A DNA stretch of 64,000 nt from the NCBI GenBank assembly GCA_040954595.2, contig CM082582.2, positions 6,944,001 to 7,008,000 on the forward strand, written 5' to 3'. This DNA is from Balanoglossus misakiensis. Taxonomy: Eukaryota; Hemichordata. A program made the position numbers and the translations under genes. The notes beneath the pieces were generated by a model that did not search any database, was not told where the DNA came from, and worked only from the letters and a program-made list of their open reading frames with translations. This document shows, piece after piece, positions 48,603-60,953 of the stretch (position 1 is the stretch's first letter; every line of letters starts with the position of its first letter).

Positions 48603-51600
48603 GTCTTGCGTTTCCAGACGAGAGCAGTCAATTCACAGACGCCACGCCTTCGTAGTGGCCCTATCTGACAACTTCTTACGGCGGAAAAGGTTATCTGAAA
48701 CATGAAAGATATGTCGGTATTACTCTTTCGATCGCCTGAACGAACTGGCAGTCAGAAGCAGAGAAAAACTTGATGAATTGTAAGAGTTTCAAACAGACTT
48801 AAACTTGCTGTTTTATAAGATCTGCGGAAACGTCGACACATATCGTGTGGCCGGTATCGTAAATTATTAGGTTTTGGCGGGTTTAACCTCCGGCAAATCA
48901 AATCGAACTTGACAGCACAACTGTCATTAAAAGTACACAAGTGTATCACATCTTCAGTCGGAAAACATGCTTCACCAACAAGCACAGGCACTGATTGCTT
49001 ATCGATCGCCATCTTTGCTGACAAGGGGGAAATATCGATCACTACGCGTTCGTGTCCTCCATAAATATAGATTTCTTAGTTAAATAGCGCAATATGGCAT
49101 TCCGAGATCCATGTTCAATACACACTAATAAAAACAAGTCATTTGACGAGCGAAATCTGACAGATTTAGAACAGGTTTATACTAATCCGTCTTTGCCAAG
49201 CATGTTTAAATATTTTTGTGTTGCTACTACGCTGGGGTATTCGAGTCATGCTTGAGCCTGGCTTGAGATTAGAACGACACTACTGTGATTCAACAGGTGG
49301 TTCAGGTCATGCACCATTGGCTGGATCATGACGTTAAATCGAATAGTAAACTTATGATTTGTCAATTGATCAGCCATCATAGCAATGACACTGTTGGGTT
49401 TGCTTAAACCATCTGCGTGAGGGACGGCCTCAAAAATGACAGTAGCTCGGCGTCGGTTTTCGTTCAATGTTAATACTTTAGAAATTCAGAGATGTCGCAT
49501 TCCTCAAAAGAAAACAAAAGAACACGAGTGTCAGCATTTGGGTGTTTGGGGTCTGATCCCGCGGTCAAAATTCGCGTCAAAATTGCAGTGGCATTATCTA
49601 CGTATTTCCATATTGGTTCATGTCGTTATTGTAAAGTGACATGTATGCGATCGCTTTCCGATACGGCGACCTATTTGCGCGGTCGATGAACTTCCATTAA
49701 TGAAAACACCATAGAAATAAGCTCAATAAAAGCAACGGTATGTTCAATGAAATCAATTGACCCCACGACACCGATGAAAATTATCTTTGCGGCTCTCAAA
49801 GGAGAGATTTTAAATGGCTAGAACTGACATATGTTAATTCAATTCGCACTCGAAATAAAAGAAACGCGTTGCAACTCTGTCTATACCCAAGCGAGGCCCC
49901 GCTGCTCGAGCCAGTAAGGTCGAGCCTGGGATTTTAAGCGATGCGTTGGTTGAAAGGAACCGAGCAGCAAAATTCGTAAATCAGTATGCGCAATTCCATC
50001 GTATCGGTATTTACCAACGTAGCCGACATCAAATCAAATAATCAAGTTAAAGATTTACATAAAAATCTCGGAATTTTTTACAGGAGGAATAAAGATACAT
50101 AGCAACGGATACTATAAGCTTCTGGAGTAGATGGCCCTATTCTCATTGCATACCATGCCTAGTAACAGTGAAGTGCATGCTGGATAATTAACAAAGCGCA
50201 GCTGCAGATACGCCTAATTCCCCTTTTGGATAAACGTTCTTTCGTCGCCAAGAGTAACAGATCTCGCTGTTCATCAAGCATAAAATAACCGAAACGAAAA
50301 TAGTTGATCGTGGACAATGCCCATATCAATGAAGCGGTTTTTGAAAAGCGAAAAGAAATAACCAGATGTTGAGAATAAAGCTAAAAACTACGATTATCTG
50401 TAAACATTTTGGCTTTTATACGTGTCCATTGGCATCCTAAATAGTAAACGTGTCTGATTTCACGGAATGTTAAGTTGTCCGTTACATGCAAATATCCAAT
50501 CATTCGAGGTCGTGTCACTTTCAGGAGGAGTTGCCTGCCTGCTGTTTGAAAAAAAACACCCTTTCAATGAAATTTGACAGCTCCAACGGACCGTGTCAGC
50601 GTAGGCCCTATACAACACACACTGGCAATTAATTAAAGAGCCAATGTCAACAGCTTTGGAAAATCGGCAGTTTATTTAGTGCACGCGTGTAGCCTATACC
50701 CAAGATAAATACGTATTTAATTTTAAATATTTATATACCCGAAGGTTCATTCGGCTATGAGTAAAGCAGGGAATGCAAAGTCAAATGTTTCACTACGGTG
50801 TTTTAACAAACAGCAAGTATGTTTAATTACCCCACGATACCTGTCCTGACATGCTGTAAGATGCAACCGCTCACCTGGTCAATTTAGGTTCCGAGGCTGT
50901 CGTCGTCGAAACAATATAAACACGGTTCCGTTCTGACACCACAATTCATGCAGTGAGCCCAGTCCCTATCCGCTCTACACTTGGTAATTTTCACCCGAAC
51001 TTGTATTTTGGGACCGGACGAGTGTGTTACACGGTAGTGGTGTAGACCTACTGTCAAAACAACAACGCCGCCATCGCTCTCATGGTGAAAAGAGCTCTAT
51101 TTGCAACACAATACACTGTACCCATCGACCCATTTTATTTTCTCGTCCACCGAGGGCGCTCATCTCAAACATTTTTCCCCCACATGAATGAAAAGACTGC
51201 ATACACAGTTTGTAGAGGCAATGCATCAACATGCGTTACATGAATTTATTTCATGGAAGAAACTTACAAAGTCTCAATTTAATTTATGAAGTTGGCTGTA
51301 AAGTTCATCTTGAAAACATCACAATCCTGGAAATTCTAGTTATTACGCAGCAAAATCTGAGGTTAATGAAGCATTTGTACATCACAAAATCACGTTATAA
51401 AATCTTTAGGACACGTATACTGATTTCGAAGTTCGGAAGAGCACAACCTGGGATGGGACAATGGCAACCAAATATTACAAAAGCTTGTAATATGCACGTC
51501 TGGTTACAGCAGAATGAACTACAACTTCTGCACTCACACAGACCTATACATCATTAAAAATATGAAACATTGTTCCGGTAAATAAGAGCCTCCACAGCCA

Positions 51601-51742
51601 TGACAAGGGTGGCAAACCAGCTTGATACATCACATGTATTAGTAAGTAAGGGGCAGAGTGGACAAGGTCAGGTTGACTTGCGCGGGATCAATTACACCTC
51701 ACATAAGTTATCCAAAAAAAGTTCTTCTTGAAATGCCATGCG
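48603..51742. other. 3.1-kb intergenic region without a recognised gene
   Basis: No exon was recognised between the 5' end of the MATH-repeat gene and the 3' end of TMEM208. The first few hundred bases presumably hold the MATH-gene promoter. The composition is otherwise unremarkable. Confidence 0.4.
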
Positions 51743-53161
51743 CTAGTATCCACGCTTCATCTTCCTCTCCATCTTCCTCTGTTTCTTCTCGTCGACTTCC
51801 GGCGCCGGCGCGAATATCCACGGCGCCAGGATGTTCGTCCAAAGGTAGTAAAACGCTGCCCCCGGGATGGCAAGCCAGATGAGCCAGAAGTAATTGGAGA
51901 CTATACTCAATATGTGTGAGATGATTGTGACTAGGATTACGTCTTTGAGATGCCTGTCGATCAAATTGAAAAAAATGATAGTTGTTATATATTATTCCCC
52001 AACACTGATGATGTGTGTCAGTGTTAGCAAAATACTACTAGCAATCAAAGTCACCATTTTTGACCATTATGTACCTCATCTTGTCATACACAATAAGTGG
52101 TGTGATCTGGACAGTGAAGAGTTTCTCAGTAATATTCCTGTGTATTAGCAGATGTGCAAACCAGAAAAGTACTGTTTGGTGTGTTTGTTATATAGCTGCG
52201 CAGAAACTGGACAAGATACCAGGAAACTACATTATAGAGATACCAGCTGGACACCATGCAGCAACACTAGTGCACTGAGAGGTTGATGAAATAACTCTTA
52301 TGGTAATTACATAATGATAATCACTACTTACTCTGCCATGCCAGACTGCATATTCAAATCGGTACCAGCATCTACTAAATTCCCAGTGGGTCCAAACGTA
52401 GCTTGTGCCATTTTGTGCATGAATTTTATACTAGCGAAATAAACTACGATGGCAAAACTAAATAAAACCTGCAATAAAAGTGACAGACAAAATAAAACAA
52501 TATTTTTACAGTTTGTTATAGTAGTGTTTCACTTCCTTTTTTTGTTCTGGAAAGCCTATGTGTTGAACTAATCCAGCTGACATATGTCAGCAGTGATTAT
52601 TTTTTTCACTGTGACACTGATTCAAACTAATACGAAGCAATTTTCTCCATGCATCTGTGTGGTGCAAACTGGTGTGATGGTGAGTTGTCTTGCAGTTCAT
52701 GAGGGCTTGCTCAAGGCATCTCAGTTTGAAATCGCACAAATATGAACATGTACTGTAACAAACATCTTGAAGACGTTTGTGATCTTACCCAACATGAAAT
52801 ATTGAAGGAGTCCCACATCCACAACATTCTGATGATTATGTATATTAGATTGGTTGCCAGAACCATCCGTGAGTAGTACTGTATTGTGCCTTTATTCTCT
52901 TCATAGATCTGTTTCTGACCTTTCGTCCCGACCTTGCCTTTCGGCTGCAATTGACGACGAAATATTAGTAGAATCGTGTTATTTGATTCATAAATAAAGT
53001 ACTGCTTCATGCATGTGATCGGTATGATCACATATTGTTGCATGTGTATCATTGTATGGACTGCAGAATATTACTGGTGATGGTGTATTCAGCCTTATAC
53101 CTCGGAATATAGTACTATCAGTATACAAAGTACCTGTAAATGTTATCATACTTACCGGCAT
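51743..53161 (-). CDS. TMEM208: Transmembrane protein 208 (ER SND pathway)
   Basis: Four exons: 53161-53156 (only ATG CCG), 52944-52789, 52468-52332 and 51953-51743, giving 169 aa (human 173). The N-terminus PKGKVGTKGQKQIYEENKGT is diagnostic, as are NLVDAGTDLNMQSGMAEHLK and DVILVTIISHILS. Membrane helices lie at about 29-47, 55-72, 105-122 and 124-142, and the C-terminus is highly charged (DEKKQRKMERKMKRGY). In vertebrates TMEM208 (hSnd2) is an ER membrane protein in the SRP-independent SND targeting route. All introns are GT-AG and phases agree. The first coding exon has just two codons and was placed by its ATGCCG|GTAAGT donor and the match to the family start. Confidence 0.95.
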
Positions 53162-56100
53162 TGTCACTAAATTATGTCTATTGTGAGGATACTACGAGGA
53201 AAACAGGTTGCACTTGTCGCCAGCGCTGAAGATAAGAACGGTGAATGTTTTGACCTATGACCCGAAGATTGCTGCATTTTTAAGGACCGCATTCGACCAA
53301 CTTAACTCTAAAATACGTGTAATTACACCAATATGCCGCGTGTTATAAGTTATAAGTCTAATTTTGTGCCACAAATTTACAGCATTCAATACTCTACTGT
53401 CTTTTATTTCATGAGAGCTTCGCGACCGTGGCCGTATCTGACGCTGTGAATCACTGTATGTTTACACATACGTACGTAAGCATAAGGGCTCGGCACGGAA
53501 ATTCACCTGATCATCACGAACGTTGGCAGTAGAAAGTTTCCTCATCTCTGCGAAGATCGCTGACAGTATTGAGTACGTCGTAGGTATTCGCCAATCATCT
53601 TGAAACCGCTTAGACATTTGCCGATCTCGGTAACGGTCGAAATATACATTTTGTGCAGGTAAGGACGTCGTACATGTCGATGAGGGTGATGACGGTATTA
53701 CTATCAATGCCAACAAACTATTCATATGCCAATGAGGTGTGTGTTGTTGTTGATGGTGGTATCTTTCCCATCGAAAGTTGACCGCATTATTTTTACTGGT
53801 GGAACACATCTTGACCGGCGTTTATAGGCCAAACCTCATCCCGATTGCCCGTTTGTGACCATGACGTTTGTAGTTACTTATGGTAATGGAAGGGGGGGGG
53901 GGGGGGACCACATCCACTAATTGACGCCCTAATGGCCAAACATGCCAAACAACCTGTTACAGTGCCATAGTCTCTCCCGAGGTGACGTCGTTTCCGACAT
54001 GATGATGTTTGGTTGTATTGATAAACTAATATTGTCATGATCTGAGCATTCAAACAAAATGCAACAGACACAACAAATATTCTTAAACATATTACATGTA
54101 AATCTATATCAGTTACAGCTCCACAAATTTAACTGCCTGGTATTGTAAATTTATTTTAATTTACACTTTTAATAAAAAATCGTTGGGATTGCTACAAAAT
54201 ATCAGGTGTTGTTTGATAGGGCTGTTTTTTGTCGTTCATATAAAGTTGCAAATGTGCCATCATTGATATTCAGTACAGCGTTAAGTCATTTTCCCACTGG
54301 AGGTCCAAATAAGGCGTCTGAACTGACAGTTCAACATTCAGTTGCATATCATGCACATGCATACATTGTATTAAAGCTAGCTGGGGTGTCAAATTATCTT
54401 ATCAATAGCTGCCTGCACAATTACTTCAGAGAATATTAAGTTATTAAAATATGAATAATTTACCACTAATTCCCCTGATTAGGAAGTCCCAGGGGAAGTC
54501 ACATGATGCAGCGTATCATAGTTACATTGTAAGCTCGTAGTTGTTGCTATCAACTACCGGTACCTTTGAGTGCCAACGAATTCATGAAGGCAGTTTATCC
54601 ATATAACCATACATGACACTGGCAGTTTGCCCTGTTGTTTTTATTAAGGCTCCATTAGCTTTGTCTTTTCGCTGTGTGTCACCAAAGCATGTCAATATCA
54701 ATGCCAGTTAGGTACAGTGCGTTGTGTCCCAGTTTGACTTTATATGATCTACTAGCCACATTCCTTCTGCATGACGGTGACCTCATTCCTCGAAGCCAAC
54801 CTCTTTGTCCTGGTCACCTGAACTGTGTATCAAACTGAACCGGGAAGTGAGCCCAATTATCCTACTTCCTTATCTGATTTCTGTCGGTGTACTTTTCCTT
54901 GTCCACCCCCCACCCCCTAAATTTTTTCATGAATTTCACTTTTGACTTCTTTGGAAATATAATCAGTGCCGTCACGATTCAACATGTGCATTAGCAGATT
55001 GGAAATGAGTTTGTAAGGTTTTTATTATTTTTTTGAGACGTGAAATCATACATGTACATGTACATTAATGAGAGACAGTCTTCTGATGGATGACAGAAAA
55101 ATGAAGCCATTCACACTACAAATTGTATTTGTTTTACTTTATAACCCTGAGCACATGATGTCTAAGTGTACCCCTGTGCCTGAACCCACCTCTTTGCCAT
55201 AAAAAATTGGCATAATTGCACCGTACATTGTTGATCATTCAAAGATAGGGTGAAAAGTTCAACAGAGACAGAGTTATATACGTGCTGGTAGTACTTTTTT
55301 GTTCGCGGTTTTAGTGTGATGATGTATAGGCATGCGTCTGAATTGAATGATCTGATCTCAAATTGCCCCGAGTCGTGCTGTCATTTACATACATCTAAAA
55401 CGGCGTGTCACTTTCAACTTTCACACAGTGCTGTCTGAATACAGCTTTAATACTGTCCCATGACTACAGTCTGGGCAGTGTTTTTGTTGCTTCCAAAGTC
55501 AAGACATAGGTCTGATTCTGGCTGAGTCATGCAGGGCGCACGCCCGCCCGCCGAGATGTCCCGAAGTTAGGCCACAGCCACCTTGTTTACGCGTAAAGAG
55601 TACACAATAAAGTAGGTCAGATGTCGTACTGTCGGTTCCTATACCCTGTTTCATAAATACATGTCGTTAATCTCGACAGCCCTTTCATAGTCAGCTGCCA
55701 TTTTGGCAAAGAGAAACTGAAGGGGGGGGGGGGGCACCATCGTAGACACACCCACCCCATCAACAACAGAGTGTAGCCTTTGGTTGGACACTGACGTCAT
55801 GCTTAAATTAATGTTGTTCCCCCTCACAAAGCTGGGTCACGTGTTGCTTAAGACGTATACCTACGTCAAGTCAAGATTGTAATCTCAGATTGAGCAACTT
55901 CTTATAATTCTTGCGGGAATACCAATCTGCTGCCTTGGTCCCATAGAACCACCTGTTGAGTTTCAGAGCACCGTGGGTTAATGCTACTTTTCTGTGTCTG
56001 TCCACAAGGCTGTTCTTTCTTGTAAGTGTGAAGTTTTCAGCCGCTGTGCCTGTTTTGTTAAAGAGCGGCCTTTAAAAAACACCCACGGCTGTTTATGTGT

Positions 56101-57717
56101 CCACCAGTAAATTGTAAACAGCCATGTGTGTATATTGTGTTATGCGTGGTCCATGTTTTCACCATTGTTGTTGTTGTTGTTTTTTTGCGTTGGTCAGATT
56201 CCTCGGGCAACCAGATCATGTGAATGCTTTGGCCGGACTTGATCACCTACAGAAAAATAACATCTAGTTTCTCATCTGCTGTGGTGAAAACGTATTATAC
56301 ATGCAATTTGTGAAAAGTCAAATTTACCTCATTCTCAGGGAGCCTGGTTTCATGATTGGTAGGATGCTCGTGATTGTCATTAATGTGTATGTTTTTTTTC
56401 TTTCTCTCTGTCTAGTTTGCAGATTTGTGCCACAGTTTTGTTGCCGTGGACAACCAGAATCTAAGAAACTCGCAACAGCCGTCTCACCTAGAACTTCTGG
56501 GTCCATTACAGAATGGAGTACTATGTATATATGTAAGTACATGTGAACAGTTGTCTACATACATGTATCTTTGATTTGTGTGAAATATGCAGACAGGAAA
56601 TCTGTGTTGGTTTTTGCAGAAGCTTCATCTAGGCAAATAAATGTTATGAAAGGTGCATGAGTGTATTGTTACGAAACATTCATGTACATGTACCTTATGA
56701 AACATAAAAACATCTTGATTGCATATTTGCCTGTGTAGATTTGACTGATCAGTGAAACAAGTGATTTGAAAAAACATGCATACAAAGTGTGATTCATGTG
56801 TGTATAAAAGTACATGAAAGAAAGGGCAAATATTTGCATTCCATTTGTTTTATATGTACACACTCTGGTTTTATTTAGAGCACTCCTGACATATTTATGA
56901 TGTGACGTGTAGTCGCCATAAATGATGCAGCAATGACACGCTTTGAGGTGATGAAATACGGAAAGGTTGACTCCGACATCATCGGAATACCTGGCAGAGT
57001 TTTATGCAGATGAACCTCGCGGGTTTATGATAATGGTGTGTCATCTGGCTTGCTGAATGCAGTGTGACATTGTAGGCTATTGATGCGTGAACGAGAATAT
57101 TATTCCTCCAAACATCAACTGTCGGTGTTAATCAACATTGTCTGTCATTGCAAAGTGATATTTATTGCTTTGTCATGCTATGGTAGGCACTGGCAGATGA
57201 AGATTTTGATTAGATAAAAAAATGTGTTTTTGAATGTGAACTGAAAATTGTAAACAAAATACCAGCCATGCAGAGACTAGTGTGGATAATTTTACCTAGC
57301 TAAGGAGTATGACCATAGTCTACTGATCCAGCCAGACTCCTTTAGCGAGATTAAAAATATCAACGCTAGTCTCCGTGTGGAGAATGTCAGTGTGTATGCG
57401 AAAATGGAGAAGTTTCGTAATTCCAATCCCGTCGGCAGATTCCTGGCAACCACAGTAAATTCATCTGCTGGCATGAAAAGCATGATTGCTTCATGCTCGT
57501 TGTCTGGTTGCCATAAGGTCCCAAATCGAGCACTCTGACTTCTTGACATTTGTGGCTAATGCTTGCATCATGGCCGTTCTAAGAATAGTTCAGCTGGTTC
57601 AGGAAGTGTGTTTAGTTCTGTGTGGCATGAATCAATCTGGATATTTCCTGTTATTTATGCATGTACTCGCACGAAGAGTATCGCTGTCGGTTCCATCTCT
57701 GATTTTCCTGTGATTTT

Positions 57718-57795
57718 TTAACCCTTTCACCACCATGGTTCAGTCCAAACCCACTGTCTTCTATGGTATGGTTGGACCTGCACCTCTGATTCTGA
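57718..57795. mobile_element. Fragment of the TTAA/CCCTTTCAC MITE family
   Basis: TTAACCCTTTCACC at 57718, followed by ATGGTTCAGTCCAAAC, TCTATGGT and TTGGACCTG motifs, matches the reverse complement of the element at 30459-30554. The far inverted repeat is missing, so this copy is truncated or diverged. Confidence 0.55.
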
Positions 57796-59223
57796 TTTTG
57801 GGCTTCATTTTCGTACTCTAAAAACCTTGTCACAAGTATGCTGTCTTTATTTCACAGAGCAGAAAAGAACGATTTTTTACAGGTGGTCTAAATGCCCTAG
57901 CCCTCAAAAGAAACACCCACAAGTTCAATTACTGCATACGATAGCTTTGAACTTGTTATGGTAACCTTAGCTACAATACATGCACACACATGCACTTGGG
58001 AGGTTCATTGTACTTGACAGATAGAGGTTGTTTTCTGTCTTCCAAGGCTAAGTGGGCATTGCCCTTCTTAAAAAAATCAAAAAGTATAATTTCATGGGGT
58101 TAGTTTGTTGTCGTACATCTATCACTCTACTCCCATGCGGTGTATATAGCGCACAGTAATGATGGATAATCACAAGTGCGTGGACCCTCATGCATCTTTG
58201 ACCTAGCTATAGCCCCCGAGATATTTACAAATTAGAGCATACATGCATTGCAGCTGCATTTTGCGAAAAACACTAGATTCAAGGCTGCTGATTTGTGAAA
58301 AACAGGTGCTGTTCGCTAACAGGTCAAGTACAGATGATGCGCACTGAGGGAATTATCCATCTATCAATTCCTAGAGGAGATTACATGCAGCTTTTACAAA
58401 TTATAGAATGTATGTATATGTAATAAATTGCTAGAGAAAGGTTGCTGAAATAAAAAAAACATGATTTCATCTAGATCTAGCAGTCAGGCTGTGGTTTACA
58501 CTAGAAAATTGGGTATCCACTTTGATTTGTGGTTTTACGGAACCTTTCACCTACTGCTGAGTAAATCATTCCGCAGGCAAATATCGACAGTGAGAAGTGA
58601 AACCGCAAGGAGACATTCACTCCTGTGGCTGCTGAGTGTGTGTGTACGAGTGTGCATGAATTCAGTATGGCCGAACCTTACATTGAATAGTGTGTCTTAA
58701 AAGTTAAAGGGCGATATACAATGCACAGATGACTGCTGTTTTTTCCCTTTTGTTCTTCAGTAAACAGTAAAGACAATAGGTCTATTGTTTAGATCTGTAG
58801 AAATGACCATGGGTGTAATATTTAAGGACACTGTGTGTCTCCGAGTTTTACATAACCTTCAGGACTAGCGGATGTTTGTCTACCATGTTCATTCCTACGT
58901 CTTTGTTATGTACTGGTACGGTAGTACCCCAATTGTGGTTTTTGTTTGTATATATGTGAGGACACTCTTCTCCAAATTGCATAATCTAGCAGTGCCCATT
59001 CAAAGTTGATGAATTGCCTGCCTGTCCCGCAAATAAACCTTGCATATCGATCAATTCAAGGAGGTGCCATGTTACAATGTGGGTTAGTGTGAGAGAGACT
59101 GGTCATCTAGGGTGGTCAGCCCACTGGTGAACCCAGTCTGTGTGCAGCCCTTTGTGTTGGACATGAATCAGTGAATTCTGTTGCAGACGTTATTCAATCT
59201 TACCTTTGTACGTCTTGCAAACC

Positions 59224-59580
59224 CTGCAGGACGGATCTGGTGCTCTCTACGGCGCTAACGATACCCCCCTGGCGATACCATTATTTCTTAGGGGGTCGTG
59301 TGCGTGTTCAAACTGTACCCTAACCCGAAGCCTAATCCTAACCCTGATCCTAACCCTAACCCTATTCCTAACCCTGATCCTAACCCTAACCCTGATCCTA
59401 ACCCTAACCCTAAACATTTATATATTTGGACTTTTTTTTATAAAATATTCGACACATATTGGTCACACTCAATTACCACTTTCACATCCACCCTCACACC
59501 CCCCTCGGCCTCCCCTAAGAAATAATGGTATTGCCCGGGGGGTATCGTTAGCGCCGTAGAGAGCACCAGATCCTGCAGGA
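59224..59580. mobile_element. Foldback element enclosing telomere-like repeats
   Basis: Two 61-bp arms, 59235-59295 and 59512-59572, are reverse complements with about three mismatches. They contain CTCTCTACGGCGCTAACGAT and ACCATTATTTCTTAGGGG, and CTGCAGGA extends both ends. Between them, 59317-59414 is a degenerate CCCTAA array with CCTGATCC variants. No coding capacity is seen. It is probably a non-autonomous DNA transposon that captured or expanded telomere-like sequence. Confidence 0.8.
59317..59414. repeat. Interstitial telomere-like (CCCTAA)n array
   Basis: About 100 bp of CCCTAA units mixed with CCTGAT and CCTATT variants, in a partly regular 18-24 bp order. Confidence 0.9.
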
Positions 59581-59859
59581 CTATGTACATGTATACTTTT
59601 TATGTCAAAACAGGAAGACAGATAATTTTATTTCTCCCACAGTCCCTCTATCATACTGTTCTACCATTCCGGCAGTTTCTGACACTCTTCAAGTAGAAGC
59701 CAGGAGGTTGGCAAAATGGCAAGATGTATATTGCTGATTGGAAATGTTTGCACTTAGCAAAACTCACTGGCAGACAAACTTGTCCTGCCTAGCCTCATTT
59801 GGCTTCGTATATTTTTAACCCCTCTTTTTTTTCTCTCTCCCTCCCTCCCTCCACAACAG

Positions 59860-60953
59860 AATCATAGTCTTTGCCGTGGTGCTAAAGCTCGGCTTCTACT
59901 TGTGCTGGTACCAGTCGCGTCGCCAGCGAGGTGAGAACACCACCCAGATGAGAGTGGTCATGCCGGATGGATCTATCCGAGTGATGACGGTGGCCAGTGG
60001 GGTCAGAGGATCCGGACAGGTAAGCAACAGAGTTCTCCCCAGGAAGAAATCATAAAACCGGGGCTAATTTGCATATCTAATTGACAGAAAATTTGCATAT
60101 CGTTTTTATATTATTTGCATATTTTAATAATGACAATCCCATATGACCTCAATTTCAGCCCGTGACGGCCGACACCCTGTACCAGTACGATAATCCGGTC
60201 ATTATAGACGGCTCGGGGGTGGTACAGGCAGGTCGCACAGAAAATCATGAACCGTCGGGACAGTTGCCGAGGCCACCCTCGTACACGGGACAACCAGAGA
60301 CCAAACAGAGCACCGGTCTGCCACCGTCGTATTCAGCGATTTTCAGTCAAACAGGTAAGAGTTCATTCACTGCCTCACTTTGTGGCCCCACGTGACATGG
60401 GCAAGGGGGGACTGCATCAGCGTTGACCCTGATGACAGCTTGGGCGTCCGTATGTGTATGCACCTGTTTCAGTGGAATGCTCAGGCAGAAAGAAGAATCA
60501 CTTTTTTAAAAACAGAGCAAACAACCACTTAACATTATTACAGCTGCCAGTCATTTTCGAAAAAAAAAATGATGCAGTTCTGTTTTTTTTTCCTCCCCTT
60601 CAGGATCGCCGCCACAAGCAAGCGACAACACCAGCACAGAGCCTGCTGTCCTGCCGACGGTGTCGTACACACAGACCGAGTCGGGTTTTATAATCCCCGA
60701 GGGTGTCAGCCCACCCCCGTACACCCCTACCCCTGTGCCCGCCCCCACAGTCACCAGCCAAGCGCCAACCGACAACACGACCGCTGCAGACGCCGAAGTC
60801 CCTCCCCCTCCTTCAGCTGCTGTCACAGCGCCACCAGAAACTGCCGCAGTGCCCGTGTCGCACGTCACGCCGCCGCTGCAGTCGTCCTCGCAGCCTGTCG
60901 CAATGCCAGCAACACCGTCGGCAGCGTCGCTAACCAGTGCAGACTACATGTAG
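59860..60953 (+). CDS. C-terminal part of a membrane-anchored PPxY-motif protein (5' exons not found)
   Basis: Three terminal exons fit in phase: 59860-60019, 60159-60354 and 60604-60953 (stop TAG), encoding about 234 aa. The first starts inside a hydrophobic segment (IIVFAVVLKLGFYLCWY) followed by the basic stop-transfer SRRQRG, so a type I single-pass protein with a cytosolic tail is likely. The tail holds three PPxY motifs: RPPSYTG and LPPSYSA in the second exon and PPPYTPT in the third. These bind WW domains of NEDD4-family ubiquitin ligases. A long Pro/Thr/Ala-rich end follows, finishing SADYM. Shisa, CYYR1 and VOPP1/WBP1 proteins share this layout, but their cysteine-rich ectodomain would lie in the missing exons, so I cannot choose among them. 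Confidence 0.72.

Larger units (their letters stand above)
53162..59859. other. Long non-coding stretch upstream of the PPxY gene
   Basis: This 6.7-kb region probably contains the promoter, 5' exon(s) and long introns of the downstream PPxY gene, but I could not place them. A segment at 56416-56532 with a good acceptor and donor is discussed in the findings. Repeats include G runs at 53892-53906 and 55721-55733, a MITE-like fragment at 57718-57795 and the foldback element at 59224-59580. Confidence 0.45.

Noticed and set aside
53462-53809. 115-codon minus-strand frame upstream of TMEM208
   Set aside because: No recognisable domain or splice pattern; composition looks non-coding.
59206-59559. 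Open frames reading TLxLTLILT or NPNPDPNP repeats
   Set aside because: They are products of the telomere-like array inside the foldback element.
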